Positions 25,181 to 33,381 of a stretch of DNA of 64,000 bases are shown here, piece after piece. The stretch's first letter is position 1; each line of letters opens with the position of its first letter. Origin of the DNA: Candidatus Gastranaerophilales bacterium (GTDB lineage: Bacteria > Cyanobacteriota > Vampirovibrionia > Gastranaerophilales > Gastranaerophilaceae); the NCBI GenBank assembly GCA_947625495.1, contig CANQOQ010000001.1, positions 124,001 to 188,000 of the forward strand. The letters are read 5' to 3'. Position numbers and translations under genes: made by a program. The notes under the pieces are model-generated. The model did not search any database and was not told the DNA's origin. It saw only the letters and a program-made list of their open reading frames with translations.

Positions 25181-25203
25181 CAAATCCTGTCATCCCGATT
25201 TCT
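25181..25203 (+). repeat. Attachment-site core (copy 2)
   Basis: Exact repeat of the tRNA-Pro 3' end without the rest of the tRNA. It is preceded by the right-end block cgccttgtttgtcgtg (25165-25180), also found directly before the core at 31101 and, slightly changed, before the decayed copy at 29816. Marks a junction between two modules. Confidence 0.85.
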
Positions 25204-25588
25204 CGTTGGCTCGCAGGTTCTCACGCTTCGTATATTTCTATTATATTTTCACACCCATTTCGATTATAACAGACAGTTTGATTTTTATGCCTGAAACCCC
25301 TAATTTTACGAGATTTTTTCTGTCGGAAATTTTCCGAAACAGGAAAAATCAGCTAACGCATACAGGTTCACAATTTTCAGCTTCGCTTCAAATGTTCACT
25401 TTGTAAAACTGGACAAGAACGGAATTTTATTACCCCAAAACGGACTCAAAATTTTTAAGCGAAAAATCAAGCTATGCCTGAAAAGAACTCATTAAAAGTT
25501 GTTTACTAATTATGTCTCATTTTTTTATTCGTTTTTATGACACAAAATGGCGTAGGTATAGTGCATAATAAAGTAAAAGGGACAAACA
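25204..25588. repeat. Element left-end sequence (copy 2), no gene
   Basis: 385 nt with no convincing gene. Just after the core and around 25411-25478 it matches the sequence following the intact tRNA (see copy 1). The middle is unrelated and contains ttttccgaaacaggaaa-type short inverted repeats. The last ~70 nt probably carry the promoter of the 105-aa gene (tatagt before a AAAGGG ribosome site). Confidence 0.6.
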
Positions 25589-25906
25589 ATGGTATTAGCT
25601 ATAAATAAATCAAAAGCAAAAAATGAAGATGTTATAAGACTTATAAAAACAAAATGGCTGAATATAAATTACACGAAACCAATACATTCATTAGTTATTC
25701 TCCTGAAAATAACAAAACATGTCAGTTTAGAAATATTGGTATCGCTTTATTATCCGTCTTTTGATGAAGGCTATTTGTCTTTAGGTTTTGAGTTTAATTA
25801 CAGATTAAAAAATATAGACCACAAAGGCATTGGTTTAATTATAAATCTTATCCTTTTTAAAATAGAGATAGAATGCACTGATGATAGGCACATAGAAGAT
25901 TATTGA
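25589..25906 (+). CDS. Hypothetical protein, 105 aa, in tRNA-Pro region
   Basis: Not recognised. AAAGGG 8 nt upstream of the ATG supports it as real. The protein is Ile/Leu/Lys-rich, without signal peptide, and alternates short hydrophobic strands (HSLVILLKITKHVSLEILVSL), suggesting a small mixed alpha/beta fold. It is followed after 75 nt by another orphan gene on the same strand. It could be an immunity- or toxin-type partner, but nothing in the sequence shows this. Confidence 0.5.
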   Translation: MVLAINKSKAKNEDVIRLIKTKWLNINYTKPIHSLVILLKITKHVSLEILVSLYYPSFDEGYLSLGFEFNYRLKNIDHKGIGLIINLILFKIEIECTDDRHIEDY

Positions 25907-25981
25907 TATAGCAGATAAACTTATAAAATTACAAAAGGCCTTACCGGTACAGTAGAAAAATGAGGAGGAATAAAAAGCATA

Positions 25982-26437
25982 ATGCAACAAGCAATTATAA
26001 ATGATGAATTAATGGGTGAAGAACAATTATATTATTTCGAAAATGATATCAGTTGGTATTATTGTAAATATTTTTCATTCAGAGAAGAATACTGTTATAT
26101 AGATACTGATAGAACTATTCAACAAAGTTGTTGTTTTCAGGAAAAATCTATTCTTCCGGATTATTACGATTGTAATTGCACTTATGATATATCTTTTAAA
26201 ACAATAAAAGATGAGAAATATGCCATATTAGAATTTCCGAATGTCATATATAAAATTCCTTTCAAATATTACAATAACATAATAGAAGCATTATATTGTG
26301 ATATATATGCTTACGATAATTCAGATAATTTAAATTATTCAAACTTTAAAAACAAACCTTTAATATTTATGGATAATGATGAAATTATAGGATGGATAGA
26401 ACCTTGTGCTTTTGAAGCTTACGCAAAGTATGTGTGA
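25982..26437 (+). CDS. Hypothetical protein, 151 aa, Tyr/Asp-rich, in tRNA-Pro region
   Basis: Not recognised. It is rich in Tyr, Asp, Asn and Cys (pairs CC at 50-51, CNC near 62) and acidic overall. There is no signal peptide or membrane segment. GAGGAGG at 25962-25968 is 13 nt from the ATG, which is unusually far, and no in-frame ATG/GTG/TTG lies closer, so the start is uncertain. Likely co-transcribed with the 105-aa gene. An acidic, aromatic composition could suit a DNA mimic or immunity protein, which is speculation. Confidence 0.5.
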   Translation: MQQAIINDELMGEEQLYYFENDISWYYCKYFSFREEYCYIDTDRTIQQSCCFQEKSILPDYYDCNCTYDISFKTIKDEKYAILEFPNVIYKIPFKYYNNIIEALYCDIYAYDNSDNLNYSNFKNKPLIFMDNDEIIGWIEPCAFEAYAKYV

Positions 26438-26614
26438 CGATTTTATCTTTAATTCTAACTTCTTTAGCAGCATTATTCAAGATTTTGTATGCTTGCTGCC
26501 GTAATAAAAAAACCTTTGTTCTTTCTTTAATTCATCATTCGGAACTTATATTATACGGTTTTTTATAAATTTAACCGTATAATAAAGCTCTTATGTTATA
26601 AAAATTTTATTTTT

Positions 26615-27448
26615 TTAAAAATCATAATCTATAATCGGCTCTAAAAATTTCATTATTGATGCTCTAAACAAAAGCTCTAATACAGATGTTGTACCATAAC
26701 TGTTTTTAGCTGTAATAATTTCGGCTTTTCCTCTATTTTCAACAATATCTCTGTTGTAATATTCGTCTCTGTATATAAATAAGACGATATCAGATATTGT
26801 TTCAATTGCGCCTGAATCTCGTAAATCGCAAAGCATTGGTCTTTTATCGCATCTGCTTTCTATAGCTCTGGATAATTGAGATAATACAAAAATTATACAA
26901 TTATTATTTAGCACAAGCTCTTTTAAACTTAGCATTATATCTTCAATTGCCTCATTTCTTTGTTTCGTTGCCGGTGTATCAAATAATTGCAGATAGTCGA
27001 TAAATACAATATCAGGCTTTTCTTGTTCAATTTTCTCTTTTATTCCTTCAATTTTTTGTACGTCATCAATAATTGTTAAATTAAATTTTGATAATTTCTC
27101 AAAAGCAGCCGAGATTTTTTCTTTTTCATTTTCATTAAGTTCTGTATTATTTCTTAATCTTGAAGAATCAACTTCTGCTATTGTCGGAATAATCCTTTTT
27201 ATAAAGTACCTATTGCTGCTTTGCAAAGAAAAATATAAACATTTTTTATTCTGTTCCAAGAACTTTAACATAATTGAAACGGCAAATGAGGTTTTACCCA
27301 TGGCAGGTCTTCCCCCGATTGTTATTATGCTTGATTTTTCGACAAATGCCAATAATATATCCAAATCTCTAAACCCTGTTTGAAATTGAGGTTCTTGCGG
27401 TTCTAAAATTTGATTTTTAACTTTTTCCAGTAATTCTTTTTCTATCAT
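26615..27448 (-). CDS. DnaB-like RecA-fold ATPase, C-terminal domain only
   Basis: 277 aa from the start chosen at 27448, where AGGAGG lies 7 nt upstream; a longer in-frame start at 27490 is unlikely. Walker A GGRPAMGKTS (about 45-54), Walker B DIVFIDYLQL and the SQLSRAIESRCDKRP motif with a D-x-RDSGAIE element match the helicase half of DnaB. The N-terminal DnaB domain needed for DnaG contact and normal hexamer collar is absent, as is the ~180 residues that hold it. Divergent from the nuclease-WYL pair. Likely a mobile-element or accessory ATPase, not the host replicative helicase. Confidence 0.85.
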   Translation of the reverse strand: MIEKELLEKVKNQILEPQEPQFQTGFRDLDILLAFVEKSSIITIGGRPAMGKTSFAVSIMLKFLEQNKKCLYFSLQSSNRYFIKRIIPTIAEVDSSRLRNNTELNENEKEKISAAFEKLSKFNLTIIDDVQKIEGIKEKIEQEKPDIVFIDYLQLFDTPATKQRNEAIEDIMLSLKELVLNNNCIIFVLSQLSRAIESRCDKRPMLCDLRDSGAIETISDIVLFIYRDEYYNRDIVENRGKAEIITAKNSYGTTSVLELLFRASIMKFLEPIIDYDF

Positions 27449-27556
27449 GATTAATCCTCCTGTTTTTATTATTACTCGCACCCATGTCAAAATATGTCGT
27501 AGATGTGTGGTAGAATAAAAATGTTAGGAAAATTAAGGTAAATCAAGGAGAATAAA

Positions 27557-28648
27557 GTGGATAAAAAAGGAATTCTTGGCAGTATAGAAGAATTATCCAA
27601 AGATGCAATGTTTTTAATGTCTTTAACATCAAGAGAATTGTTTCATAGTAATGTGTGGGCTTGGATGATTAGAAAATATCCGAGTATTTTTACATCCGTT
27701 TTTTATCCAAAATATGATGGAATAAGTACAGTTGAAGTTTTTAGAGAAGAAAAACATTATGATTTTCTGTTGAAAATAAATGATAAACATATAATTATTG
27801 AAAATAAATTTAAATGTATGCCAAATAAAAAACAACTAAAAAAGTACTATGATGAATGTAAGAAAGAAAAAAAAGAAATTACATTAATCAGTTATTTTAA
27901 ACCAACTTTTTCATTATCGGATATGAATATGAATGGGGATGATTATTCCTATGAAGTTATAAAAAACGGATTACTAGAAGCTTTGGAAAAATCAAATTTA
28001 TCAAAACAATCAGATGATTATGTAATAATTAACAACTATATTAAATTTTTGGGCTTATTAAATAATCTAAAAAATAGTATTATTATTAATTCAGACGATA
28101 AAATAGGTAAATTAATGGAAATAATCAAGGATTCGGATATACAAAAAGAAGCAGAAAAGATAAATTTTTCTAAAACCATTGAAAGAATTTTTATTTCAAA
28201 ATTAACTGAAGCTGTATTGGAAGATTTTAAATTTAAGGAACAAATAGATGAAATACGTATTGATTGCGGCAGAGATTTAAACGTATTTAGTGATATTCTT
28301 TTTTATTTTGGAGCTTGGGATGAAAATTATAACGACAAAAATTTGTGTTATCTTGGCATAAGTTTATGGGGTAATAATTATCGCTATTATGCAGGATTGA
28401 AAAAAGGAGAAAAAAACAAGAACAAGGAAGAAGGATACGATTATCTTAAGAATAACTATGGAGATTTTTTTGAACAAGAAAAAAACGAAGGAAAATGGGG
28501 CGGTTATAACAACAAAACAGAAATGTATTTATATAAAAAAATTAATATATCAGATTACACCGTAAAAGACTTAAAGAACAAAGTTCAAAATGATTTAGAA
28601 AAAGCACTTTCATATAGAAAAAGGATAGATAATGTCACGATTAAATAA
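27557..28648 (+). CDS. PD-(D/E)XK nuclease-like protein (PDDEXK_4 type), paired with WYL gene
   Basis: 363 aa, GTG start with AAGGAG 6 nt upstream. Nuclease core: RELFHSNVWAWMI (Glu27), HYDFLLKI (Asp69), IIIENKFKC (Glu82, Lys84) and Gln93 in the next helix. The same order and context as the 23458 protein, so the two are distant paralogues. The C-terminal ~240 residues are unassigned and may sense substrate. The WYL gene starts 17 nt before this stop, so the two proteins are likely made together. A defence role is inference from the family pairing. Confidence 0.8.
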   Translation: MDKKGILGSIEELSKDAMFLMSLTSRELFHSNVWAWMIRKYPSIFTSVFYPKYDGISTVEVFREEKHYDFLLKINDKHIIIENKFKCMPNKKQLKKYYDECKKEKKEITLISYFKPTFSLSDMNMNGDDYSYEVIKNGLLEALEKSNLSKQSDDYVIINNYIKFLGLLNNLKNSIIINSDDKIGKLMEIIKDSDIQKEAEKINFSKTIERIFISKLTEAVLEDFKFKEQIDEIRIDCGRDLNVFSDILFYFGAWDENYNDKNLCYLGISLWGNNYRYYAGLKKGEKNKNKEEGYDYLKNNYGDFFEQEKNEGKWGGYNNKTEMYLYKKINISDYTVKDLKNKVQNDLEKALSYRKRIDNVTIK

Positions 28649-29603
28649 AGCAGAGCAGATAATAGAGCTTGCTATGATGTTTCAAAACAGCTTCACAGGG
28701 CTTTGTATTGATGATATTCAAGAGCATTTTGAATGTTCAAGGCGCTCGGCTGAACGGATGAAAACATTATTATTTGAAATGTTCCCTGAAAAAATCGAAG
28801 AAGTACCGTCATTTGACAAGAAAAAGTACTGGCGTTTTGTAAAAGGTACAATGAACTCTTTAATTTCCTTTTCGGTTGATGATTTTGCAAATTTAGAGTA
28901 TTTAAGAGGACTATCGGCTGATGAAAATCGCAAAAAACAGCTTGATGAATTGATATTAAAAATAAAGGCATTGACTCCTCAAAAAAATGCAAGAGCCTTG
29001 GAAAATGATATTGAAGCAGTTATAGAATCTGAGGGCTTTGCCGTAAGACAATATTCAAGGATAAAAGCAGACCCAAAAACTATGGAAATGCTTAGGTGTG
29101 CAATGCTTTCATTAAAAAAAACTATGTTTGATTATCTTACTGACAAAGGAAACCGCAAAATCACTTTAAATCCTTATGGTGTGATAATTTCAGATAAATA
29201 CTATCTTGTCGGGTTTAATGAGTATGTAAATGATTTGAGGCTTTATAGGGTTGATAAAATAAAAAATCTTGAAATTATTGAAGAATATTTTGAAAAAGAT
29301 GAAAAGTTCTCACTGCAGGAATATTGTAATAAATCGTTTTCAATATACAAGGAAGAACCCATTAATGTTGTATTGGAATTTGATAAATCAGTAGCAGAGG
29401 ATGTTTTAAACTATCATTTTCATCCCACGCAAAAAATTAAACGGCTTGATAGCGGTAATATTGAAATAAAATTTACCTCCGGCGGAACTCAAGCAATATG
29501 CTATGAACTCTTTAAATGGGGTACGAATGTAAAAATCAAAAAACCAAATAAATTAAAAGAGCTCTATAAAATTTATATAAAAAATGTTTTAGATAATTTT
29601 TAG
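28632..29603 (+). CDS. WYL-domain transcriptional regulator
   Basis: 323 aa. N-terminal winged helix (about 1-75; DDIQEHFECSRRSAERM is the recognition region), a linker, then a WYL domain near 177-215 (TLNPYGVIISDKYYLVGF, RLYRVDKIKNLEI; the signature W-Y-L is Y-Y-L here) and a C-terminal WCX-like extension ending FKWGTNVKIKKP. WYL proteins sense nucleic-acid ligands and regulate defence loci in many bacteria. AAAGGA 6 nt before the ATG inside the nuclease gene makes a coupled two-gene operon; it probably controls that nuclease. Confidence 0.88.
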   Translation: MSRLNKAEQIIELAMMFQNSFTGLCIDDIQEHFECSRRSAERMKTLLFEMFPEKIEEVPSFDKKKYWRFVKGTMNSLISFSVDDFANLEYLRGLSADENRKKQLDELILKIKALTPQKNARALENDIEAVIESEGFAVRQYSRIKADPKTMEMLRCAMLSLKKTMFDYLTDKGNRKITLNPYGVIISDKYYLVGFNEYVNDLRLYRVDKIKNLEIIEEYFEKDEKFSLQEYCNKSFSIYKEEPINVVLEFDKSVAEDVLNYHFHPTQKIKRLDSGNIEIKFTSGGTQAICYELFKWGTNVKIKKPNKLKELYKIYIKNVLDNF

Positions 29604-29981
29604 TTATTTTTATAAAATAAGCATCAACCCAAAAAGTGTAAACGTGAAATGCTGAAATACTGTATTGGTAATATATAGAGATGTGTCAGGTTCATATCTT
29701 TATCATAGCAACATCAAACCAACTGTTCAAAATAATCAAACTGCAAGTTCTTGTACAAAAATCTACTCACCTGACCCGTCAAACTACGGCTCATTCCTTC
29801 GCCTTGTTTGTCATGCAAATACTGTCATTAGATGCAGATTTATTTAAATACCGTTAAATGAAGATTTTACACAAAAGATTAATATGAACATGTGGAATCT
29901 TACATACTAACATATATTTAAAAAGTAAAATTCCAAGAAAAGAATTACTAAATAATTTAACTTATTAAATTTTGTAAAATA
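29604..29981. repeat. Gene-free stretch with decayed right-end repeat and attachment core (copy 3)
   Basis: 378 nt without a gene. From about 29764 to 29815 it repeats the right-end block found before the core at 31101 (ctcacctgac.cg.caaactacggctcattcc..cgccttgtttgtc). At 29816-29838 it continues into a damaged core (CAAAT.CTGTCAT then diverging). This separates the nuclease-WYL module from the DUF362 module. Confidence 0.7.
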
Positions 29982-30866
29982 TTAATCGGTAGAAATAATT
30001 TCATAATCTCTGTTTCCGAGTCCGAGCGTGTATGCGGCTTCAACAGTATGGATACCGTGTCTTGAATTCATTCTTTCAATCAAAGCTTTTTTCCCTTCAT
30101 CGGGAGAATTTATTACTGCGTCATAGCAGGCTTGATCAATGGCAACCGGATCTAAAGAAGCAAAAATTCCGATGTCATCCATTTCGGGTTCGGCAGGATG
30201 TGAGTCGCAGTCACAATCAACTGATAATCTGTTTGCAATGTTAATATAAACCATATTTTCTTTACCCATAAACTCGATAACAGATTTACTTGCATCTGCC
30301 ATCGACTCTAAAAAGTCATCTTGCTTTGGTAAATTATCAAATAATTTAGATGCTTGGGTTGTTACAGCTGCAGTATGAATATTGGTTTTTCCTGCTGTTG
30401 AAGCTATTCCTATACTGATATTTTTGAGTGCTCCGCCAAAACCTGCCATAAGATGACCTTTAAAATGTGATAAAACAAGTATTGAAGAATAGTTTTTTAA
30501 GTGTTCTCCAACATAATTTTCTTTTAAATGGAATCCGTTATTTACTATAAGAGGCATATCATTTGTTTCATCCATAATGTCACAAGGTGCAATGGCCTTA
30601 AATCCGTGGTCTTCCATTACCTTCCAATGTTCTTTAGGATCCATTCTTTTGCCTTCATAAGCGGTACAGCATTCAACAATAGTACCGTTGACTTTGTTAA
30701 CAAGGTCTTTTATTAAAGAAGGTTTTAAAAAGTTATGACCGCCGGGTTCTCCCGTCGATAATTTTACGGCAACTTTATTTTTTAGTGTTACTCCTAATTT
30801 ATTATATATTTTAATCAAGCTTTGAGGGGTAATTTCTTTTGTAAAATAAACTTTTGATTTTGTCAT
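29982..30866 (-). CDS. DUF362 domain protein
   Basis: 294 aa. The family signature is clear: KVAVKLSTGEPGGHNFL near the N-terminus, SHFKGHLMAGFGGALKNISIG in the middle and the metal-binding-like CDCDSHPAEPEMDDIGIFASLDPVAID near 212. DUF362 proteins often carry a ferredoxin-like 4Fe-4S domain; none is present here, the Cys residues being limited to a few. Function is unproven; Fe-S or quinone-related redox roles are proposed for relatives. GGTGAG precedes the ATG. It lies alone between two attachment repeats, so it may be cargo or a pre-existing gene caught between insertions. Confidence 0.85.
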   Translation of the reverse strand: MTKSKVYFTKEITPQSLIKIYNKLGVTLKNKVAVKLSTGEPGGHNFLKPSLIKDLVNKVNGTIVECCTAYEGKRMDPKEHWKVMEDHGFKAIAPCDIMDETNDMPLIVNNGFHLKENYVGEHLKNYSSILVLSHFKGHLMAGFGGALKNISIGIASTAGKTNIHTAAVTTQASKLFDNLPKQDDFLESMADASKSVIEFMGKENMVYINIANRLSVDCDCDSHPAEPEMDDIGIFASLDPVAIDQACYDAVINSPDEGKKALIERMNSRHGIHTVEAAYTLGLGNRDYEIISTD

Positions 30867-31018
30867 AACTATCTCACCAATTCTATAATAATATGATAAA
30901 TTTGATAGTAACTATTAGTCAAGTATTTAACTAAAGAAAAGTCAGAAGTTATAAGTAAATTATTATAAAATAATTGAAATTATCTTACCATAATAATCAA
31001 ACTGAGTGTTCATTTACA

Positions 31019-31123
31019 GTGATTTTCTTCGGCTTCGCCTTGAAATTCTGCTCACCTGACACGCCAAACTACGGCTCATTCCTTCGCCTTGTTTGTCGTG
31101 CAAATCCTGTCATCCCGATTTCT
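31019..31123 (+). repeat. Element right end and attachment core (copy 4, outer boundary)
   Basis: Contains gattttcttcggcttcgcc (also just after the intact tRNA), then the right-end block ctcacctgacacgccaaact.. and cgccttgtttgtcgtg, then the intact core at 31101-31123. Ten bases beyond lies the accC stop, so this is the outer limit of the accessory region and the return to core genome. Confidence 0.85.
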
Positions 31124-31133
31124 TAAAAAAGTT

Positions 31134-32477
31134 TTATTTATTTTGTTTATATGTATTCATGAAACCGGTATCAAATTTACCGGAAATGAATACTTCATCC
31201 TCAATAAGTTCTTGATAAAACGGCAGAGTTGTCTTAACACCCGTAATAACATATTCTTTAAGAGCTCTATACATTCTTCTTCTTGCTTCTTCTCTTGTAG
31301 GAGCCCAGCACATTAATTTACTGATTAAAGAATCATAATAAGGCGGTATTTTATAGCCTGAATATACGTGTGAATCAACTCTTACGCCAAAACCGCCCGG
31401 CGGTATATAACCGTTTATTTCTCCGGGGGCGGGAAGAAAGTTCCTTTCGGGGTCCTCAGCATTAATACGGCATTCTATAGCATGCCCGTATAATTTAATA
31501 TCTTCCTGTTTAAAAGAAAGAGGATTACCTGCTGCTATATTGATTTGTTCACGGACTATATCTACGTTTGAAATCATTTCCGTAATTCCGTGTTCTACCT
31601 GAAGTCTTGTATTCATCTCCATAAAATAGAAATTTTTGTCTTTATCAAGCAGGAATTCAATAGTACCGACACCTTCATAATTAGCTGCTTTAGCAGCTCT
31701 AACGGCAGCATCGCCCAGTTTTTTACGTACTTCTTCACTAACTGCAGGTGATGGCGCCTCTTCCACAAGTTTTTGATGTCTTCTTTGTATTGAACAGTCT
31801 CTTTCACCCAAGTGAACAACGTTTCCGAATTTATCAGCTATAATTTGAACTTCAATATGTCTCGGGTTAACAAGGTATTTTTCCATATATACATCGGGAT
31901 TACCGAAGAATTTTTCAGCTTCTTGTCTGCAAAGCACAATATTTTGTTCAAGTTCTTCATCGTTATTAGCGACTCTCATACCTTTTCCGCCGCCGCCTGC
32001 CGTTGCTTTAACAATTACGGGGTAACCGAACTTTTTAGCAGCAGCTTTTGCTTCTTCTACATCGGTTATAATTCCTGTTCCGGGGGTAATAGGAACATTT
32101 TTTGACATCATAGTCTTTCTTGCCGTTGCTTTATCTCCCATAAGTTTCATTGATTCAGGCGAAGGACCTATGAATTTTATATTATGCTCTTCGCAAATTT
32201 CGGCAAAATCAGCCCTTTCAGACATAAATCCATAACCGGGGTGTATAGCATCCGCACCTGATATCAGCGCTGCTGATATTATTGCGGGGATATTTAAATA
32301 ACTGCTTGAGCTTTCGTTAGCTCCTATACAATATGCCTCTGTAGCTAAACTAACGTGCAGTGAATTCGCATCCGCTTGCGAAAATACCGCAACCGTAGGT
32401 ATCCCGATTTCTCTGCATGCTCTTATTATTCTTACTGCTACTTCGCCTCTGTTTGCTATTAATACTTTTTTAAACAT
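31134..32477 (-). CDS. accC: Biotin carboxylase subunit of acetyl-CoA carboxylase
   Basis: ATP-grasp enzyme that carboxylates biotin on AccB for malonyl-CoA synthesis; 447 aa, full length. Motifs: IANRGEVAVRIIRACRE, ATP-grasp glycine loop KATAGGGGKGMR, ERDCSIQRRHQKL, EMNTRLQVEHGITEM and the C-terminal YDSLISKLMCW. It lies 10 nt after accB on the same strand, the common accBC order. Its stop lies next to the last attachment repeat. Confidence 0.97.
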   Translation of the reverse strand: MFKKVLIANRGEVAVRIIRACREIGIPTVAVFSQADANSLHVSLATEAYCIGANESSSSYLNIPAIISAALISGADAIHPGYGFMSERADFAEICEEHNIKFIGPSPESMKLMGDKATARKTMMSKNVPITPGTGIITDVEEAKAAAKKFGYPVIVKATAGGGGKGMRVANNDEELEQNIVLCRQEAEKFFGNPDVYMEKYLVNPRHIEVQIIADKFGNVVHLGERDCSIQRRHQKLVEEAPSPAVSEEVRKKLGDAAVRAAKAANYEGVGTIEFLLDKDKNFYFMEMNTRLQVEHGITEMISNVDIVREQINIAAGNPLSFKQEDIKLYGHAIECRINAEDPERNFLPAPGEINGYIPPGGFGVRVDSHVYSGYKIPPYYDSLISKLMCWAPTREEARRRMYRALKEYVITGVKTTLPFYQELIEDEVFISGKFDTGFMNTYKQNK

Positions 32478-32487
32478 ATTTTTCTCG

Positions 32488-32946
32488 TTAATTCTTTTCT
32501 ACATACATAATAACTTGACCGTATTCAACGGGCTTTCCGTCCTCGATACAAATCTCAACCACTCTGCCTGATACATCGGATGTTACTTTATTCATTAATT
32601 TAATTGTTTCTATAATACAGATAACCTGTCCTTCTTTTATTTCATCACCAACTTGAACAAATGGTTTTTCATTCGGCGAAGGCTTTGAAAAATACAAGCC
32701 TATCATATTTGAAACAATCGGAACCAGATTTTTCTTCTCTTCTGATATTTGTTCTTCCAATATTTCTTTTACTTCTTGTTCTTCAACAACGGCTGTTTCT
32801 TCTTCCTTTATTTTTACAACAGGCTTATAACCGTTACTTTTTATTACCAGTGATTTTTCTTTATCTTCAAGAGCTACCTGTGTCAGCTCATTATTCTTCA
32901 TAATTTCAATTACTTTTTCAATGTAATCGGGCTCAAATTCTTTCAT
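32488..32946 (-). CDS. accB: Biotin carboxyl carrier protein
   Basis: Carries biotin between the carboxylase and carboxyltransferase; 152 aa. N-terminal helical region, acidic Glu/Val-rich linker (about 45-75), C-terminal biotinyl domain 76-152. The biotin acceptor Lys116 is in ETIKLMNK, whereas most BCCPs have EAMKMMN or EAMKLMN. The thumb region SKPSPNEKPFVQVGD is present. GGGG lies 5 nt before the ATG. Transcribed just upstream of accC. Confidence 0.95.
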   Translation of the reverse strand: MKEFEPDYIEKVIEIMKNNELTQVALEDKEKSLVIKSNGYKPVVKIKEEETAVVEEQEVKEILEEQISEEKKNLVPIVSNMIGLYFSKPSPNEKPFVQVGDEIKEGQVICIIETIKLMNKVTSDVSGRVVEICIEDGKPVEYGQVIMYVEKN

Positions 32947-33123
32947 ACAACCCCTTTTTTATCTGCTTATAAGTGCAGTTTTATCCCTTTATCTGAAACT
33001 TTTTATATTTTAGCTTCTAAATATTACATAGTCAAGAAAGTAATGTCTACACTTATTATATGATGAAAGTATTGTTTGTTTCTTTTATAATTTCAATATA
33101 AATAAAAAAGGATAACTTAAGAA

Positions 33124-33381
33124 ATGCTTCCTATTGTCACGGCAGAACAATCATCATTATGCTTTGCAGAAATATTTCAAGATGTTCATTCTTGGAGAAA
33201 AAGGATGATTCATTATATAAAAGATGAAAATCCCGAAATCAATTCTGCCATAATTGAGGCAGCTCAAAATACCGATTTAGACCCTAAAGCTGTTGCTCTT
33301 GGTGCTTATATGACATATATTTTACTTGAAACTGCTATGAAAGAAGAACAGGGGCAGGAAGTATTTACTATCGAAGATTAA
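33124..33381 (+). CDS. Hypothetical protein, 85 aa
   Basis: Not recognised. Soluble, helical-looking, acidic; no signal peptide or membrane segment. The reading is supported by clear spacing from the divergent accB gene and by its normal codon pattern, though the ribosome site before the ATG is weak. Its 3' end overlaps the convergent GGDEF gene by 14 nt. Nothing indicates a role. Confidence 0.5.
   Translation: MLPIVTAEQSSLCFAEIFQDVHSWRKRMIHYIKDENPEINSAIIEAAQNTDLDPKAVALGAYMTYILLETAMKEEQGQEVFTIED

Noticed and set aside
25088-25406. Two overlapping frames of 68 and 86 aa spanning the second attachment core
   Set aside because: They run across the tRNA-derived repeat and element ends, lack ribosome sites and have no conserved motif; similar frames at 29665 and 31089 arise from the same repeat.
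22783-31100. Integrase, transposase or prophage structural genes
   Set aside because: Looked through every frame in the accessory region; no tyrosine or serine recombinase, transposase, capsid, portal or terminase motif was seen.
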